A stretch of DNA of 64,000 nucleotides from Rotaria sordida (Eukaryota; Rotifera; Eurotatoria; Philodinida; Philodinidae): contig CAJNOL010000700.1 in NCBI GenBank assembly GCA_905250125.1, forward strand, positions 46,190 to 110,189, written 5' to 3'. The position numbers and the translations under genes were made by a program. The first letter of the stretch is position 1. Every line of letters starts with the position of its first letter. The notes under the pieces were generated by a model. The model did not search any database, had not been told where the DNA came from, and saw nothing but the letters and a program-made list of their open reading frames with translations. Below are positions 59,011 to 64,000 of the stretch, piece after piece.

Positions 59011-59520
59011 TTATGAAGCATTAGTATTAATTGGTGCAACTCGATATTCGATGAACGTTCCATAAAGTTGAAATCGTTGTGGCCCTTTAAATTTCAGTAC
59101 AACTTGATAGTTTTCATCAGATGTGTGTACACTTTGTTTTTCCTCTGCTTTTGATATCAAGACTTCTTGTCCATTTGAATAAATTCTGTAGACTGGTACT
59201 AGACCCAATCTACTGCTTAATGAGACTGCAAACGGTTGTTTTAAATTTGTATAATTTACTGCTTCAATAGTGAGTGTCAAATTGTTCCTTGGAGCATCCC
59301 AAAAGATATTTACATTTGAACAATCGTAGAATGGTGTGTCAAAAATATTAAGGAAAGTATTGTTGCATCTGTAATCCGTTGATAAACTACCACTACATGG
59401 AAATTCGGGGCCATTCGTACCATAGTTTGCTTCACACTTGGGTTCGTCGGATTCAAGATCGTCTCCAACAACAACATTTGCAAGAGCAAGAGACAAAACT
59501 AGAATGATGATTTGAAGCAT
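59011..59520 (-). CDS. Secreted protein of unknown function
   Basis: Intronless frame of 169 residues. Residues 1-19 (LQIIILVLSLALANVVVG) form a clear signal peptide with likely cleavage before DDLESDE. The mature part has four cysteines in its first half (KCEANYG, FPCSGS, YRCNNT, YDCSNV), consistent with two disulphides, four or five N-glycosylation sequons and a beta-rich C-terminal half without cysteines. I recognise no domain. The ATG lies at 59520, just downstream of AT-rich sequence ending GTTTTAAT. It is not adjacent to any related gene, and its role outside the cell cannot be inferred. Confidence 0.7.
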   Translation of the reverse strand: MLQIIILVLSLALANVVVGDDLESDEPKCEANYGTNGPEFPCSGSLSTDYRCNNTFLNIFDTPFYDCSNVNIFWDAPRNNLTLTIEAVNYTNLKQPFAVSLSSRLGLVPVYRIYSNGQEVLISKAEEKQSVHTSDENYQVVLKFKGPQRFQLYGTFIEYRVAPINTNAS

Positions 59521-59983
59521 GTTTTAATGTTAGAGATTAGAAAGCCTTTTTTTTATCAAATGCTTCACACGCTTTTTATATAGGTTTTCAAAAAAAGAAT
59601 AAATTAAAAAGGCTTTAGATATAATCTTCAATGATTGGAATCAAAATTTGATGCTAGTGAGTGTACTGGACTTGCAACTCCTGTAGACCGTAAGTGATGA
59701 AAAAGAGAAAAAATTAAAAAAGGCTTTAGTTATAATCTTGAATGATTGATATCAAAGTTTGATTCTAATGGGCGTATTGGACTTTCGAGCCATGCAGAGT
59801 ATAGATGAGTCTCTGGAATCGAGCTTCAAAACGTTTAGATTGAATACAACGGCATGTACTTTGTTCTTCTCTCCCTATCTTTCTGAATAGGTCGAGATTT
59901 TTCAAAAGAATCGATTTACTTTTCACTAACGATATGATGAAGTACGAATATGCAATAAAGTATCATCTAAAAAAATCAAGACT

Positions 59984-60055
59984 TGAGGGTGTGGCCGTGG
60001 CTGTGGCTATGAAGAGAACACTCACGCTACACCCACACCCACGCCCTACCCTCAT
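59984..60055. repeat. Telomere-like fold-back tract 14
   Basis: TTGAGGGTGTGGCCGTGGCT plus GTGGCT, loop ATGAAGAGAACACTC, then CTACACCCACACCCACGCCC plus TACCCTCA. The outer ends TGAGGG/CCCTCA are complementary. It sits about 20 bp before the first recognisable Helitron-type reading frame. Confidence 0.8.
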
Positions 60056-60074
60056 AGTACCAAGATCATGGAAC

Positions 60075-63000
60075 ATGCCACCACGATTATCCCGAGATAA
60101 CATATATGCAGCTTTAAGTACAATCGATTTGACAGGTTTACAAAAAAATATATATGGACCCGACAACATTATATCAACACCGTTGAAGGAACAATTTGTT
60201 TCATCGATTTTGCATGTGTCTGCATTGCCAAATAAACTTTTACAAACACCAACACGTAATCAATCAACATCTGGTCAGTATAGTAATCATAGAAGAAAAG
60301 TAAAGGATTATTTAATATTTTAGTTATTAATGCTTCGTATAATGAATCAAAAATGATTCCAGCTTGCTTACCAACTCCAAATCCGTCGTCACCTAATTTT
60401 GTATCACGATTTCGTGCAGATGTAGTACAACTTGTTGAAGCAAGCAATATTCATAAATATAGTGATACTTGTTATAAATATTGGAATACTAATAAAGATG
60501 ATAAGAAAAGTTGTCAGATGTGTATGCCACGCAAGTTGGTACCAATTCCAACAATTGATCTTGATACAGATCACATTTCTATGCGAAGATCCGACCCATT
60601 GATCAATAATTTTAATGAATATCTCATCGCAGCCTGTCGATCCAACATAGATATTAAATTTATCTGGAGTGGAAGCGATGCAAAGGCTCTTATCTATTAT
60701 ATTACCGATTATGTGACAAAAATGAGTCTTTCTTTTCATGATACATTTGCTCTTTTACAAAAAAAGCACTACAGCGTTCCAGAATTCATGCCATCAACCA
60801 GACAAAGAAACTGCAATCGAGAAGTCGCGTAGACTCGTTTTACGCTGTTATAATACACTTGCTTCTCAACAAGAATTATCTGGAGTTCAAGTTGCATCTT
60901 ATCTGATGAACTGGGATGATCGTTATACAATACACAAGTTCCAAGGCCTCTTTTTAAATCAAACCGAACGATTTTTACAAACTCAATTAAATGAAATACG
61001 TGCCAAACAGAAATCGAAAATTGTAACATGCGGTATGTTTTTAATATTATAGTTGAATCAAACATAATGTCTTATCTTTCATTGGTTAGATATAATGGAC
61101 GATGACCTATATGATGATGAAGCTATTGACAATGAAAACAATGACGAAGAACAATTTCAAATTCAATCGAATGAAAATGACAATAGCTTCGTCCTTGTTA
61201 ATACAAGAATTGATTATCAATGCCGATCCGATACTCTCAACAAGATGTGTTTATACGACTTCGTCAGCACATTATATAAGAAAAAAAATGAATACATCAG
61301 ATTTCAAGTATTCATCCGAATCTGCAGCATCAGTCGAAAAAAATGCTAATCGAAAAGGTCGACCATACAATGAACGCTTTCCTTTTCAACAACAGCATTC
61401 ACAGGCAACAACACATTTAATGATGAAATATAGTCAACTTCATGTACCTATTCTTTACGGCCCTCAGATTCCTCGACAAGATCGTGATGACACTCGAGAA
61501 CGATATTGTCGAGCTCTTCTCACACTCTTCGTACCCTGGAGATCCGTCACTAATCTCTGTGATACGAATCAAACATGGAAAGATGCCTTCAAATATCGGC
61601 AACATCTTATTTCTGTTCATTCATGGAAGATTATAGAAAATATTCAAGTTTTGCACGAATGTAAAAAGGATCGTGATGATAATTTACTTCAAGTTATTGC
61701 TGAAGCTCAAGTTGACAATGATGCTATCAATCCTGTGCTTTTGCCAGCAAAACATGATGTTCATGGCGAATACGACATGGATGACAGCGATGACTTCCTT
61801 GAGTTATTAGGCAATTTAGATGAATATACAACTGCTGCAGTCAATACCACAAGAAAAACAACAGAAAATAAATATATTGAAGAAACTATAGAAGCAGTCG
61901 AGAACGTTGGACGATTTAATCATACGAACAGTAAGTATTATTTTTATATCAGTAACAAGTTTGAAAACAATGATAAAAAATTTATTGTAGCATATTATCA
62001 ATCTTCTTCAGATATATCAATTGATCGTACTAATCGACAACTTATACCATTCCCTTGTGCAATACCTCATCTTGTTCAACTCAATACAAAATGACAAAAA
62101 CAGTTGAAGATCGAGAAAGAACGAGTTAGACGAAGTTTAATTATAGGGAACTATGACAAAGATGATGATACATTGGATTTATTTGCTATAAGAGATGCCG
62201 TTGTAACAGTGATGAATCCAAATAATTATAGTACAAACAATTTTGAAAACTATGGTTCAATTCTTCCAGTGCTCAAAGTCATACATAACTTTCCTACTCA
62301 GACAAGTATTATTAATGAATTTACATTAAACAGAGAACAACGAGCTACATTTATGATCATAACAAGTCATCTTGATGGTGACAACCGATGTCGCACAAGT
62401 ATTTTTACAATAAACGTCATCACAAATCGAAATATACAATTTGTTTAGGTGACAATAATGGTCAGCTCATCATGTGTATATCTAGGTGTGGCGGAACGGG
62501 CAAATCACAACTTATTCGTGCTCTTACCAAATATTTTCTCGTTACAAAAAGAATGCAAATGATGAGGAAGCTTGTACCGACTGGACTTGCTGCTGCTGAA
62601 ATAGATGGAATGACAATTCATTCATTTTTGGACGAACAACGCAATTCAAGAAAGCCACGGACCATTAAACCGGGTGACTCAAAACTTGAGAAAGAATGGA
62701 GATCAGTCGAATATCTTTTAATTGATGAGATGAGTATGGTTGGTTTAACTCTACTAGCAAAACTCAACCGAATTATTTCAACTGCAAAACACGTCGATCC
62801 TCAAGTTCCATTCGGTAGTGTAAACATTATCTTCTTTGGTGATTACTTACAATATCGACCTGTATATGATGCACCATTACACACTGATTTTTCATTACCA
62901 TCCAAAAAGAAATCGAGTAAACTATCCACAGAAAAAGAAATTCAACAACGTGTTGTATGTTCTTTAATTCTTCAAATTAACTGTGTGGTAAAACTTACTC

Positions 63001-64000
63001 AACAGATGCGCACAAAAGATTCACGGTACCTTCAGCTACTCGAATGTCTTCGTCATAGACAATGTGATTATGACGACTACGAATTATTGCTGACCCAAGT
63101 AGTTGGGCAACCATCAGAAGGCTCTCTCTGTGATTCACCATGGAATAAAGTAAGTTTTCTTTTCCTTTTGATACAAACGTGTATATTTGTCTCATTTAGG
63201 CTCCGGTCCTTGTGTTCCGAAATGAAGTACGAACACAATTGAACAACAAGGCAGCAATTCACAATGCAGCTCAATTAGGCCACGTCCCAATAGTATGCGT
63301 CGCTCAAGACACTTGTAATGGCAAACCAATTGAAGATCCTATACTTATAAAAAAATTATTGGAATTATCTGATAGCAAGACAGAGCATTTACCTGGTTTA
63401 TTACTTTTTGTTCCTGGAATGCCTGTTATTTTAACACAAAACATTGCTATTGAACTTCGTCTTATTAATGGTATTAATGGAATCTTTCGACAATTAGTCT
63501 ATCAGGCAGATTCTGTATCAACAGATGTTTTACCGGAAATATTTCCAAAAAATACACAGTACATCCATCGACCATTATATGCATTAATAGAAATTGCCAA
63601 ATCAAAAATTGAATCCAATCTTGAAGAACTTCAACCAAAACTTGTTCCAATACCAGTAATTGAACAAACATTTCGAGTAGACGTTTCTGATATTCTTCCA
63701 AAAGACAAGAAACAAAAATCAAATTGAAAAGCAATTTTATTGATTAAACGTCGAGCATTACCACTAGTGCCTGCTTATTGCATTACAACACACAAGAGCC
63801 AAGGTCAAACTCTGAATAAAGTTGTGATCGATCTTAAACTGCCAAATGAAACTGAAGATATTGCCGCAATTTATGTACCATTATCTCATGTAAAACGTTT
63901 GATTGATCTAGTTATCTTACGGCAACTCAATTACAAGGTTTTAATAATTAAAACAAGTAAATTTCAACTCATCACAATGGAAAGACTGGATCAAATATAT
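60075..64000 (+). pseudogene. Decayed Helitron Rep/PIF1-type helicase (5'-truncated; runs off the right edge)
   Basis: Pieces: 60075-60273, 60324-61032, 61090-61930, about 62012-62398, 62449-63149, 63200-64000. The first part has the end of a Helitron replication-initiator domain with the two-tyrosine motif in ALIYYITDYVTKMSLSFHD; no upstream HUH motif is visible. The second part is an SF1B PIF1-like helicase: Walker A SRCGGTGKSQ, Walker B LLIDEMSMVG, motif III FFGDYLQYRPV, motif IV LTQQMRT, then ITTHKSQGQTL and YVPLSHVKRL. Damage: a frame change at an A7 run near 60760, another at an A8 run near 61288, and in-frame TGA codons at 62092 and 63725. Helitrons transpose by rolling circle using Rep plus this helicase; this copy cannot make the full protein. 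The first 66 codons (60075-60273) match nothing I recognise. Confidence 0.85.

Overview
The window looks like a bdelloid rotifer nuclear genome (Adineta/Rotaria-like). The reasons are: AT-rich DNA with many very short introns (about 45-60 bp); clear animal genes (an ECT2 RhoGEF); bdelloid-style membrane proteins built from NHL and FG-GAP repeats; FLYWCH/MULE and Helitron transposons; and at least fourteen interstitial tracts resembling TGTGGG/CCCACA, which is known as the bdelloid telomeric repeat. The species cannot be fixed from sequence alone. All gene models below were assembled by hand from splice signals, reading phase and protein similarity.

Layout. 1-4.4 kb: 5' two-thirds of an ECT2 homologue on the minus strand, running off the left edge. 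5.2-5.6 kb: a DUF1772-like fragment. 7.1-9.5 kb: an apparently intact MULE element (FLYWCH finger plus DDE transposase) whose inverted ends are arrays of a ~14-15 bp iteron. 11.2-17.3 kb: three tandem minus-strand paralogues of a two-TM, cysteine-rich ectodomain family. 17.7-18.3 kb: a TIR element holding a TTGGG minisatellite. 21.8-28.2 kb: a six-exon, single-pass NHL-propeller protein. 28.3-30.1 kb: a long-TIR element interrupted by a 100-N gap inside a palindrome. 33.7-40.2 kb (minus): a membrane-anchored seven-repeat FG-GAP protein with the same TM exon/Ser-Thr exon/propeller exon plan. 40.6-41.4 kb: a deleted second MULE. 46.6-49.9 kb: a 3.3-kb TIR element made of nested palindromes. 49.9-52.6 kb: a seven-TM protein gene whose intron holds a 0.6-kb near-perfect fold-back. 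55.1-56.1 kb: an NmrA-like reductase. 59.0-59.5 kb: a secreted protein. 60.1 kb to the right edge: a decayed Helitron Rep/PIF1-helicase gene.

There is no operon or pathway here. The common themes are surface proteins (five of the host genes are membrane-anchored and one is secreted) and fold-back DNA at every scale, from 80-bp telomere-like hairpins to multi-kilobase nested inverted repeats, often inside introns. The mix of telomere-like DNA, transposons and possible foreign-type genes (DUF1772, NmrA, seven-TM) fits what is known of bdelloid subtelomeric regions, but a subtelomeric position is an inference.
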